From: JADCRZ01 sp965200945
GTDB lineage: Bacteria; Bacteroidota; Bacteroidia; Chitinophagales; Chitinophagaceae
Direction of reading: 5' to 3'
Length of the DNA: 64,000 nt
Assembly: GCA_965200945.1 (NCBI GenBank)
Contig: OZ241749.1
Span: 992,001-1,056,000, forward strand
The notes under the pieces were generated by a model. That model was not told the origin of the DNA. It ran no database searches and worked only from the letters and a program-made list of their open reading frames with translations. Of this stretch, positions 42,923 through 50,695 are shown piece after piece. The translations under genes and the position numbers were made by a program. Numbering within the stretch: position 1 is the first letter of the stretch; the number at the start of each line of letters is the position of its first letter.

Positions 42923-43755
42923 CGCATCAGGTTGAATTCCTGTAAGAGGTTGTTGAACAGCTGGTCGTTGCTGAGCTCGGCTTCTTCTGTCTCTTCCGGC
43001 GCTGCGTCTGGCGGGAACCGGTAGATGCTCCATTCTCCTTTCGTGTATTCAAGCGAAGTGAGGTTCTCGATCCAGTCGCCGGAGTTCAGGTACGTGATGC
43101 TGCCCTGCTCATTCCGGATCTCTTTGATCTCAGGGTGGTGAATATGGCCGCAAACAACATAGTCGTAGCCGTTCATGATGCCGATCCCGGCGCTTGTCTG
43201 CTCGAAATTGTTGATGAACTTAACGGCCGATTTTACGCTGTTTTTAATTTTTTTGGAGAGGGAGAGCTTGCCTTTGCGGAAGATCTTTTCCGAGATGAAG
43301 TTGGCGGCCATGTTGATAAGGATCAGGGTGTCGTAGCCGATGGCGCCGAGTTTGGCGAGCCATTTGGAATGCTGCATCGTTACATCGAACACGTCGCCAT
43401 GGAAGATCCAGGCTTTCTTTGCATCGGGCAGGTCAAGTACCAGTTTGTTCACGATGCTGAAAGAACCCATGGTGAAGCCGGCAAACCGGCGCAGCATTTC
43501 ATCGTGGTTGCCGGGAATGTAATAGACCTTTTTGCCCTTGCTGATCCAGCCCATGATGTGCTTTACGATGCGGGTATGACTTTTCGGCCAGTACCGCTTG
43601 CTGAACTGCCAGATGTCGATGATGTCGCCGTTGAGGACAACCACTTTGGGTTTGATGCTTTTGAGATATACCAGCAGGTCTTTGGCACGGCAGCCATAGG
43701 TGCCCAGATGTAAATCAGACAGTACGAGTACATCTACTTTGCGTAAATTTTTCAT
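42919..43755 (-). CDS. LpxH-like metallophosphoesterase
   Basis: 278 aa. All calcineurin-like metal motifs are present: D14-L-H16, G43-D44-IID47, G82-N83-H84-D85 and a late CGHIHHPEI. The family includes UDP-2,3-diacylglucosamine diphosphatase, but this subgroup is longer and is often not the true LpxH. A hydrophobic stretch (IGYDTLILINMAANF) may bind membrane. It is coupled to the glycosyltransferase by a 4-base overlap, so both may work on one glycolipid. Inference only for the substrate. Confidence 0.88.
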   Translation of the reverse strand: MKNLRKVDVLVLSDLHLGTYGCRAKDLLVYLKSIKPKVVVLNGDIIDIWQFSKRYWPKSHTRIVKHIMGWISKGKKVYYIPGNHDEMLRRFAGFTMGSFSIVNKLVLDLPDAKKAWIFHGDVFDVTMQHSKWLAKLGAIGYDTLILINMAANFISEKIFRKGKLSLSKKIKNSVKSAVKFINNFEQTSAGIGIMNGYDYVVCGHIHHPEIKEIRNEQGSITYLNSGDWIENLTSLEYTKGEWSIYRFPPDAAPEETEEAELSNDQLFNNLLQEFNLMR

Positions 43756-44281
43756 TACTGGATATTATAGTATCTGAACAGGGAGTAATAATCTTTGAAC
43801 AGGAAGAGAAAAACCCTGGAGACAAGGTTTATCAGGTAATTGTGTGCCGTTTTCATAGCTGTGAAGTTTATTGGATGACCCGGTGCCTGGCCGGAATAAA
43901 CAAATATCCCACTCGTTTGTGACCAAATCTTTATGGTATTATTATCTGTATGTTAAGTCGGCAGGAAAAAAGAAAGGCAAAACCAGGAATGGTTCTGCCT
44001 TGCGATTAATAAACTGTTCACCTGTGAGAAGGGTGTCTGATCCCTGCAAGACCAGACAAGATCGAAAGTAATGCAGGCGTTTAAAGTAATTGTTACGGCA
44101 AGTTTACCAAATTGTTACCCTTACTTTCCAACGCTCCCACTCCATAAAAACCAATGGATAAAGTAATGCATGCGCTTCGGGTACCATGAACGATCCCTTC
44201 ACTCCCGTATCACCAGCGTGCTTATAAAAACTGGGCTGCTTGCCTGGTAATGACGTATTTTGGCCTTCAATTTTGTTCACT
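43756..44281. other. Intergenic region
   Basis: About 525 bp between divergent genes. It contains the hairpin at 43974-44001 and three similar AAAGTAAT-type stretches (44054, 44082 and 44160). An ATG frame at 43871 is short and unconvincing. A CAATTTTG -7-like box lies just before the USP start at 44282. Confidence 0.5.
43964..44001 (-). terminator. Possible minus-strand terminator without a known gene
   Basis: Twelve-position stem with one mismatch (arms 43974-43985 and 43990-44001), 4-nt loop. The A-rich run on the + strand at 43965-43975 gives an interrupted T-run on the minus strand. No annotated minus-strand gene lies just upstream of it on that strand. Confidence 0.4.
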
Positions 44282-45112
44282 ATGAAAAGAATGACGGCTC
44301 TTTTTACCGAAAATACGGAATCGAACCTGCCGGCTATCCTCCAGCTTGCAAAGGAAGAAGAATACGAATTGCAGGGCATCTTCCTGCGGCACGTAAAACC
44401 CATGCCAGCGCTCCAATACCCTTTTGTCAATGATCTGAACCTCACCCAGCCGCCGGTGATGGAAGTGATCACGGAACAGGAAGACCTGCAGCCTGCGCAG
44501 GAACGACTTAAACGGATCCAGGAACAATGCCAGCTCGCGGGGGTGCCTTTTGCAGGCACGCTGCTCGAAGATGCTTCGCTGGAAGATATCCTTTTCTATT
44601 CTTCTTTTGCAGACCTCTTCCTGCTCGATGGCACGCTGCCGCTGGAAGAGTATGTGATCAGCCCGCTGAATATATCCATGGAAGACCTGCTCATCCGCTC
44701 TTACTGCCCTGTGCTGGTGCTGCCTTCCGGTGCCGCACAAACGCAGAAAACCATCCTTGCCTACGACGGGCACCATTCCACGCTGTTCGCCATCCGCATG
44801 TACAGCTACCTGTTCTCTTCCTCGCGCCACCGCCCCACCCTCCTCGTAACGGTCAACCCGGCCGAGACGGAACAGCCGAACCTCGACAGTCTGCGCCACT
44901 GGCTCCTTGAACGGTTCAGCAATGCGGAGCTTACCTTTCTGAACGGAAAAGCACGCGAGGAGCTGGTGAAATACATACAGGAACAAACGGAGCCGGTACT
45001 GGTGGTGATGGGTGCTTTTGGCGGAGACGCGCTTTCGAGGTTGTTTCACCAGAGCATTGCCAGTACGGTTCTCAAAGAAACAAAAGCAGCCGTCTTTATC
45101 ACCCATCAATGA
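44282..45112 (+). CDS. Tandem universal stress protein, second copy
   Basis: 276 aa from the ATG at 44282, the same length as the USP at 34308, also with two USP-like halves. The first half begins MKRMTALFTENTESNLPAI and lacks a clear ATP loop. The second half begins KTILAYDGHHSTLFAIRMY and ends with GAFGGDALSRLFHQSIASTVLKETKAAVFITHQ, which keeps a glycine-serine loop. Its stop codon TGA abuts the stop of the converging GH43 gene (TGATCA). Confidence 0.88.
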   Translation: MKRMTALFTENTESNLPAILQLAKEEEYELQGIFLRHVKPMPALQYPFVNDLNLTQPPVMEVITEQEDLQPAQERLKRIQEQCQLAGVPFAGTLLEDASLEDILFYSSFADLFLLDGTLPLEEYVISPLNISMEDLLIRSYCPVLVLPSGAAQTQKTILAYDGHHSTLFAIRMYSYLFSSSRHRPTLLVTVNPAETEQPNLDSLRHWLLERFSNAELTFLNGKAREELVKYIQEQTEPVLVVMGAFGGDALSRLFHQSIASTVLKETKAAVFITHQ

Positions 45113-46066
45113 TCACAAAGCCGCAACCGGTGCGGCCTGTGGCCCGAAGGAAGGTGAATCGCCCGCAATCGCGGGCAGCCCCTGTGCGTCATAGATCACC
45201 CGGTCCATACACATTTTCCGCTTGAAGATCCCGGTACCGCTGATATAGCGGTCATGGGTATCCACTGCATGATAAATGATCCAGTCATGCCCCGCGGCAT
45301 CGGTCAGGACGCAGTTTTGGCCGGGTGCATCCCAGTAGCTGTTGGCCAGCACGATGGGCTGATCGCCGGGGACCGGTTCAAAAGGACCCAGTGGTGACCC
45401 CGACCAGTAGACGCTGATGGCATAGGAATTTGCTTCCCAGGTATTATCGCCGGAAACCCAGAGCAGGTATTTTTTGAAAGTGGGATGGTACGTGACAAAA
45501 GCACCTTCACGCAGCCGGTGGAACCGCTCACTACCCGGATAAAGCACCGGTACCGGCTCTGCCCGAAAAGTGATGCCGTCCGCTTCGAGTTGCACTGCGG
45601 CGATCGGCTCGTGGGCCGATCCGTAATACAAAAAATCACGGCCGCTGACCGGGTCACTAAAAAAGCAGGGATCAATCATCTGGTACGAGGAACCGGGGAG
45701 GCGGCTGACCGGGAAGCCGCAATCCACAAAGCCGGTAGGCGCTGCAGACCTTGCCATGGCCACGCACATCCCGTCTTTCGTATCCGGCTCCGCCGCATAA
45801 TACAGCCGGTACTCCCCTTTTACAAAAACGACCTGCGGGCACCAGAACTTTTTACAGGTCTGCGCCCACACCGGAGGCTCAAGCAGGGCGCCTTCCGCAG
45901 GCGACCAGTTCACCAGGTCGGCAGAGCGCCGCACGAGGATGTTGTTGATCGTGGGAGAGAAAATATCGTGCGTGGCATAAGCGAAATAACCCTGTCCGGG
46001 TACGTGAAGTACGGTGGGATCGGGAAAATCATCGTGGACGATCGGATTGGTATAGTAAGCTGGCAT
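45113..46066 (-). CDS. Glycoside hydrolase family 43 protein
   Basis: 317 aa from the ATG at 46066 (MPAYYTNPIVHDDFPDPTVL). The five-bladed propeller enzymes of GH43 use three acids, visible as HDDFPDP (base), MIDPCFF (pKa modulator) and LREGAFV (acid). No signal peptide, so cytoplasmic or periplasmic location is uncertain. Likely substrates are arabino- or xylo-oligosaccharides. In-frame codons upstream to 46213 are poor and were left out. Confidence 0.9.
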   Translation of the reverse strand: MPAYYTNPIVHDDFPDPTVLHVPGQGYFAYATHDIFSPTINNILVRRSADLVNWSPAEGALLEPPVWAQTCKKFWCPQVVFVKGEYRLYYAAEPDTKDGMCVAMARSAAPTGFVDCGFPVSRLPGSSYQMIDPCFFSDPVSGRDFLYYGSAHEPIAAVQLEADGITFRAEPVPVLYPGSERFHRLREGAFVTYHPTFKKYLLWVSGDNTWEANSYAISVYWSGSPLGPFEPVPGDQPIVLANSYWDAPGQNCVLTDAAGHDWIIYHAVDTHDRYISGTGIFKRKMCMDRVIYDAQGLPAIAGDSPSFGPQAAPVAAL

Positions 46067-46134
46067 TGGTGCAGGAATGTTTAAAGCAGATAGGATCAGG
46101 ATTGCCTTGTTGAAACAGATACGTTCCTGGCTGC

Positions 46135-46554
46135 TCATTCTCCCCACGCCGTTATCACCAGTGAGCGCGGGCCGCCCTGGTTGCGGTGTTCGCAGAGATA
46201 GACGCCCTGCCACACACCCATCGCGAACCGGCCGTTGCGGATGGGGATCATCACCGAACTGCCCATGAGCGAGGCTTTGATATGGGCCGGCATGTCATCC
46301 GCTCCTTCTGTATCATGCTCGTACCGCGCATTCTCGGGCACGGTACGGGTGAAATAGGTCTCAAAATCCTTGCGCACCGTAGGGTCTGCATTTTCGTTGA
46401 TGGTGAGCGACGCCGACGTATGCTGGATAAAGACCTGGCACATTCCGGTCTGCCATTCTTTTAACTGCGGAAGCGACCTCGTGATCTCGTCTGTGATCAG
46501 GTGAAAGCCTCTTCTTTTTTCGGCAAGACGCACGATCTGCTGGTACATTTTCAT
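46135..46554 (-). CDS. yjbQ: YjbQ-family secondary thiamine-phosphate synthase-like protein
   Basis: 139 aa. Family motifs FIQHTSASLTINENADPTVRKD, YEHDTEGADDMPAHIKASL, GTW-like FAMGVWQGVYLCEHRN and the end RSLVITAWGE are all present, with conserved histidines. YjbQ proteins show weak thiamine-phosphate synthase activity; the physiological role is debated. It is a single gene divergent from the PQQ-dehydrogenase remnant. Confidence 0.93.
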   Translation of the reverse strand: MKMYQQIVRLAEKRRGFHLITDEITRSLPQLKEWQTGMCQVFIQHTSASLTINENADPTVRKDFETYFTRTVPENARYEHDTEGADDMPAHIKASLMGSSVMIPIRNGRFAMGVWQGVYLCEHRNQGGPRSLVITAWGE

Positions 46555-46634
46555 ATCTTCTTTTTCGACTGGGCAAACAAGATAAAGATCATTCCGGAAT
46601 AAAAAAGGACGGAATTTTTCCGGGCCTTCAAAAC

Positions 46635-47899
46635 TTGTATCTGCCGGAAAACACTATAAGAAGAGAATGTGAGCCGCCTGAAGGTGGCATGGACCTATTC
46701 TTCCGTAGGAGCAGATTCGGCTTTGCCAGGCACCCAGATGCAGTGCAATCCGCCATAACCCGGAACGGCAAACAGATCCCTGCCGTGGCACAGGTGACCA
46801 AGCAGGGTTTTGTATTCGTGTTCGACCCTACAAACGGACGGCCGCTGTTCGATATCAGGGAACAGCGGCCGTCCGCACAGATGCCATGCCGGGTGCGTCT
46901 CCCAGCACTACGCAACCCATACCCCAAAAGCCGGCGCCTTTTACCAGACAGGTGTTCAGGCAAAGCGATTTCAACCCGTTTGTGGCCGACCGTGATTCGC
47001 TTGCCAGGCTGCTCCGGGCGGCAGGCACCGGCGGTCAGTATGTTCCGGTGACCGGCGACATGACGCTGTTCTTTCCCGGAACAGACGGCGGTGCGCAATG
47101 GGGCGGCGCAGCCGTCGATCCCGCAGGAGTCATGTATGTACCCGTTAAGCAGATCCCGGTCTATACTTCGCTGAAAAAAAGGGAGAAGCCGAAAAACGGG
47201 ACCCCGGTGTTCGCGGGAGCACTTTTTATCAACTACTGCTCGGGCTGCCACGGAAGAGACAGGCAGGGCTCGCACGACGGCTCCTACCCTTCGCTTCTCG
47301 GGCTGGATAAGAAATATTCGCAAGTACAAATCATGTCCCCGCTTCAGAAAGGGCGCGGGATGATGCCCTCTTTCTCTCATCTGCCCGAGACTGAACGCAG
47401 TGCCATCGCCAGCTTCCTTCTGAACGATAAAGACGAGCCGGTGAGTGTTTCGGCAGACAACGAACCGCACGTTCCGTATCATCACACCGGTTACAACCGC
47501 TGGTACGATCGCAACGGGTACCCGGTCAGCAGGCCGCCCTGGGGCACACTCACCGCCATCGACCTGAATACCGGTGACCAGAAGTGGCAGGTGCCCCTGG
47601 GTGAATACAAGGCTTTGATGGATAAAGGGCTCTCTCCTACCGGGACAGACAATTATGGCGGGCCGCTGGTTACAGCCGGCGGACTTATATTTATTGCCGC
47701 CACCCGCGACGAGAAATTCAGGGCGTTCGATGCGGAAAACGGTCGAGTTGTGTGGGAAACCGCGCTGCCTGCAGCCGGGTATGCCTCTGCAAGCACCTAC
47801 TCAATCAAAGGCAAACAGTATGTCGTTATCGCCTGCGGGGGCGGCAAGCTGCAGACAAGGTCAGGCGACCAGTATGTGGCGTTTGCACTGGAGAAATAA
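46635..47899 (+). pseudogene. Remnant of a PQQ-dependent dehydrogenase with cytochrome c insert
   Basis: The C-terminal half of a membrane quinoprotein (glucose/alcohol dehydrogenase type) is clear: QIPAVAQVTKQGFVFVFD, then the haem motif CSGCH in FINYCSGCHGRDRQG, then WGTLTAIDLNTGDQKWQVPLGE and GGLIFIAATRDEKFRAFD, ending in DQYVAFALEK. The first 300 or more residues are missing; homology begins near 46755. The frame is broken at 46881-46890 by a tandem duplication (ATGCC twice). Removing one copy restores a continuous frame. The last 1 kb still forms one long open frame (46886-47899), so the decay is recent. Confidence 0.85.
46835..46875. repeat. Perfect 16-bp inverted repeat inside the remnant
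   Basis: Arms CGGACGGCCGCTGTTC (46835-46850) and its exact complement (46860-46875), 9-base loop. It lies just before the frame-breaking duplication. It may be chance within coding DNA or a hairpin that promoted slippage. Confidence 0.85.
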
Positions 47900-47921
47900 T
47901 GTTAGCTGCCGTGCAGGGCGC

Positions 47922-49529
47922 CTAGCCGGTGTACATTTCCAACTGCAGCCGCGTTTCCTCCAGGTCAAGCTCCCGCTCTATCTTGCGCAGGATCTCTTCA
48001 CTCGCCTTGCCCGACTGATGCAGCAGGTCCAGCGCCTGTCGCTCCACAGAGATCAATTCGATCTGCATCTTCGAAAATTCATTAAAAATGTTTCCCTGCA
48101 GGGTTTTGCCACCGCCAAAATAGTTGGCAGGCAGATCCGTCTTTTGCAGGCGGTTGTACTTTACCTCGTATTTTGTTTTGATGTTGCGCAGCAGCTCATC
48201 CTGCGAGAGGGACAGGTTTTCCTCGATGTACCCGATCGCCGTGGTCACCACCTGGTTCCGTACCTCGTATTCTTCCAGTACGATCGAATACCTCTCCACT
48301 TTCATTTTACGGATGACCCACGGCAGGGTCAGTCCGAGCAGTACCAGCGTGGCAAGGATGACGCAGAACGTCAGATAGATGACCAGGTTGCGGTGCGGGA
48401 AAGGCGTCTTGCTTTTGTCATCGAGGTACATGGGCAAAGCCAGTGCGGCCGCCATCGATACCACCCCGCGCATGCCTGCCCAGCCGAAGATCACCAGGTT
48501 GCGGATATCGTACGGCTCCGTCTCCCGTATCCGTTTACTCAACCATCTCGGCATCATTACAGCCGGAAACACCCATATGAACCGAACCACGATCACGATC
48601 AGACTGATCACCACTCCGTACATGATGAGGGCCCCGGTGGGATATTCACGGATGTCTTTCATCACATTGCGCAACTGCAACCCGATCAGCACAAAGATGA
48701 GTCCGTTCAGGATAAAGATGACGACATCCCATACTGCATAGGTCATGATCCGGCTCTGGTGACTGAATATTTCGCCGGAGCGGTACGAAAGATAGAGGCC
48801 AGTGGTAACGACGGCCAAGACCCCCGAGCAATGGAAATGCTCGGCAACAAGGTAGGACGCAAATGGGGTCAGGAAAGTGAGCGTGACCTCGATCACCGGA
48901 TCGCAGATAAAATTTTTATGAACAAGCATCATGGCAAAACCGATGGCCAGCCCGATGGCAATGCCGGCCCCTGCCACCAGCACAAAGTTTCCCCCGGCTT
49001 TCCACAACACAAAGTTGCCGGTGGCAATGGCAACCAGCGCATACTGATAGGCGATAAGTCCGCTCGCATCGTTCACCAGACTTTCTCCCTCCAATACAGC
49101 CACCAGCCTGGGATGCAGTCCAAGCCCTTTGGTGATCGAAGAAGCCGCGACGGCATCCGGTGGCGACACAATGGCGCCGATCAGAAAAGCGACAGGCCAG
49201 CTCATATCCGGAATGATGGCGTGCGCCACAACGGCTACCAGGATGGTGGTGAACAGTACCAGCCCGATCGCTGCCAGCGAAATGGGGCGAATGGCGCTTT
49301 TAAACTCGTGCCAGCTGGTGTTCCAGGCGGCTCCATACAGCAGCGGCGGCAGGAACACAAGGAATACCACTTCAGGTTTCAGTTCGATGACGGGCAGGTT
49401 CGGGATGAGGCTGATGACCACCCCGCAGAGGACCAGTACGATCGGAAACGGAAACCGGTACTTGTTGCTCAGCACGCTGAGAAACGTAATGCCGAAAAGC
49501 AGCATAACGATGACACCGACGTTTTCCAT
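47922..49529 (-). CDS. CPA1-family Na+/H+ antiporter
   Basis: 535 aa with about 12 membrane segments in the first 400 residues. The family signatures are FLPPLLYGAAW, GAIVSPPDAVAASSI and GLHPRLVAVLEGESLVNDASGL, with the transport-critical Asp pair region. The C-terminal 130 residues form a cytoplasmic helical tail. It exports Na+ (or K+) in exchange for protons. It is divergent from the MarR gene across a 178-bp gap that holds the palindromic operator, so it may be under the same regulator. Confidence 0.94.
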   Translation of the reverse strand: MENVGVIVMLLFGITFLSVLSNKYRFPFPIVLVLCGVVISLIPNLPVIELKPEVVFLVFLPPLLYGAAWNTSWHEFKSAIRPISLAAIGLVLFTTILVAVVAHAIIPDMSWPVAFLIGAIVSPPDAVAASSITKGLGLHPRLVAVLEGESLVNDASGLIAYQYALVAIATGNFVLWKAGGNFVLVAGAGIAIGLAIGFAMMLVHKNFICDPVIEVTLTFLTPFASYLVAEHFHCSGVLAVVTTGLYLSYRSGEIFSHQSRIMTYAVWDVVIFILNGLIFVLIGLQLRNVMKDIREYPTGALIMYGVVISLIVIVVRFIWVFPAVMMPRWLSKRIRETEPYDIRNLVIFGWAGMRGVVSMAAALALPMYLDDKSKTPFPHRNLVIYLTFCVILATLVLLGLTLPWVIRKMKVERYSIVLEEYEVRNQVVTTAIGYIEENLSLSQDELLRNIKTKYEVKYNRLQKTDLPANYFGGGKTLQGNIFNEFSKMQIELISVERQALDLLHQSGKASEEILRKIERELDLEETRLQLEMYTG

Positions 49530-49603
49530 GGGCTAAATATAAGTGTTTCATCCGGATCCGATTCAACGACTCAGAGAAGAACTGGATGCGGAAAAAAGGG
49601 GGA

Positions 49604-49625
49604 AATAGTTTGAAGGCAAACTATT
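49604..49625. promoter_or_regulatory. Candidate MarR operator
   Basis: Perfect inverted repeat AATAGTTTG-N4-CAAACTATT located 83 bases before the marR start and covering the -33 box of its promoter. It lies between two divergent genes, typical for MarR autoregulation. Binding is inferred. Confidence 0.65.
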
Positions 49626-49640
49626 GACTCCTTAACTTTG
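49609..49640 (+). promoter_or_regulatory. Promoter of the MarR operon
   Basis: TTTG (49609-49612), 20 bases, TAACTTTG (49633-49640): a full match to TTTG-N19/20-TAnnTTTG. The left element is inside the palindrome. Confidence 0.7.
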
Positions 49641-49707
49641 TGAAGCAGGGGCAGGACAGTGAACATCCGCATCGTGGATCGTTCTTTCCCACTCCTGTAC
49701 GAAAGTT

Positions 49708-50160
49708 ATGTCTGTAACAAATATCACGGAACTGGCGCTCGATCTTACCCGGTCACTGGCCGAAGTGCGATATTACATGCGCCAGTTCATTCAGGAAAAG
49801 ATCAAGGTGCATGGTCTGGACATCACCTTTGAAATGCTCGAGATCATCGCCTGTCTCTGGCGCAAGGATGGCATCAACCAGCAGGAACTTGCCGACATCA
49901 CCATCAAAGACAAATCGAGCATGACCTACCTGGTCGACAACCTCGTGAAACGAAACATGGTCAGGCGCGAAGCGGACCAGAAAGACCGGCGCAACAACCT
50001 TATCTTTCTTACGAAGGAAGGCAAACAGCTCCGGAAAAAACTGCACCCCTGGCTTCAGGACATGCACGGCAAAGCCACCGTCGGTATCAGCCAGGCCGAT
50101 CTGCAGCAGGCCCTTTCCCTGATCCGAAAAATGACAGGAAATATGAAACAAGACCAATAA
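49708..50160 (+). CDS. MarR-family transcriptional regulator
   Basis: 150-aa winged-helix dimer. The recognition region is GINQQELADITIKDKSSMTYLVDNLVKRNMVRREADQKDRRNNLIFLT, with the signature DxRxxxxxLT wing. N- and C-terminal helices form the dimer interface. It probably represses its own operon with the short USP, and perhaps the antiporter, until a small ligand or redox change releases it. The next gene starts 11 bases after the stop. Confidence 0.93.
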   Translation: MSVTNITELALDLTRSLAEVRYYMRQFIQEKIKVHGLDITFEMLEIIACLWRKDGINQQELADITIKDKSSMTYLVDNLVKRNMVRREADQKDRRNNLIFLTKEGKQLRKKLHPWLQDMHGKATVGISQADLQQALSLIRKMTGNMKQDQ

Positions 50161-50171
50161 ATTTTGATGTG

Positions 50172-50546
50172 ATGAAAACAATGCTGATTCCGGTCGATTT
50201 CACCGAAACCTCCGACAACGCCGTCCGGTATGCGATCGAATGGTGCAAAGACTACGATTACGAACGCATCATCCTGCTCAAAACCCTGTATGATTCGGTG
50301 TTCTACAACGTGATACCTTCTGCCGACTACATGCATGTGAACAACGAGTATATGGCACGCGAGCGCGAGGAGGCGCGGGAGCGAATAAACCTGATCTCCC
50401 GGAACATGATAAGTGTGGCCGCACCAAACCTGAAAGTGTCGATTGCCCTGCCGGGCAAGTACAGTTTTCTGTATTCTCTGACACACGGCAGCATTTCAGA
50501 AGCGATCTACCGGAATGCGCAGAAACCCGTGCTCATCCTGAAATAG
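50172..50546 (+). CDS. Shortened universal-stress-protein-like protein
   Basis: 124 aa. The N-terminal KTMLIPVDFTETSDNAVRYAIEWC is a clear USP start. Then the protein jumps from a domain-one-like region (NLKVSIALPGKYSFLYSL) to the usual domain end HGSISEAIYRNAQKPVLILK. The central VVGxxG segment of the ATP loop is missing. Either an internal deletion has removed part of a two-domain protein, or this is a specialised short form. It is co-transcribed with the MarR gene. A GTG just before the ATG is a less likely start. Confidence 0.8.
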   Translation: MKTMLIPVDFTETSDNAVRYAIEWCKDYDYERIILLKTLYDSVFYNVIPSADYMHVNNEYMAREREEARERINLISRNMISVAAPNLKVSIALPGKYSFLYSLTHGSISEAIYRNAQKPVLILK

Positions 50547-50695
50547 TCGCCGAAGCAGGCTGCGTGCTTGTACTGCCGGCAGGCTAAGCAGTTACTTTTA
50601 TGGCAGCGTCTTTGTGATCCACGGATTCCATTTCCGAGCGTGCAGGGAGTAACTTGAGGCCGGATTGCTTACCTTGTATTTTTTATTATGTGAAT

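Noticed and set aside
43871..44071. 66-aa + strand frame in the gap before the second stress protein
   Set aside because: Composition is not protein-like and it overlaps the hairpin at 43974-44001.
47655..49613. 652-aa open frame on the + strand
   Set aside because: It is mostly antisense to the antiporter gene and reads as low-complexity Gln/His/Asp sequence with no family resemblance.
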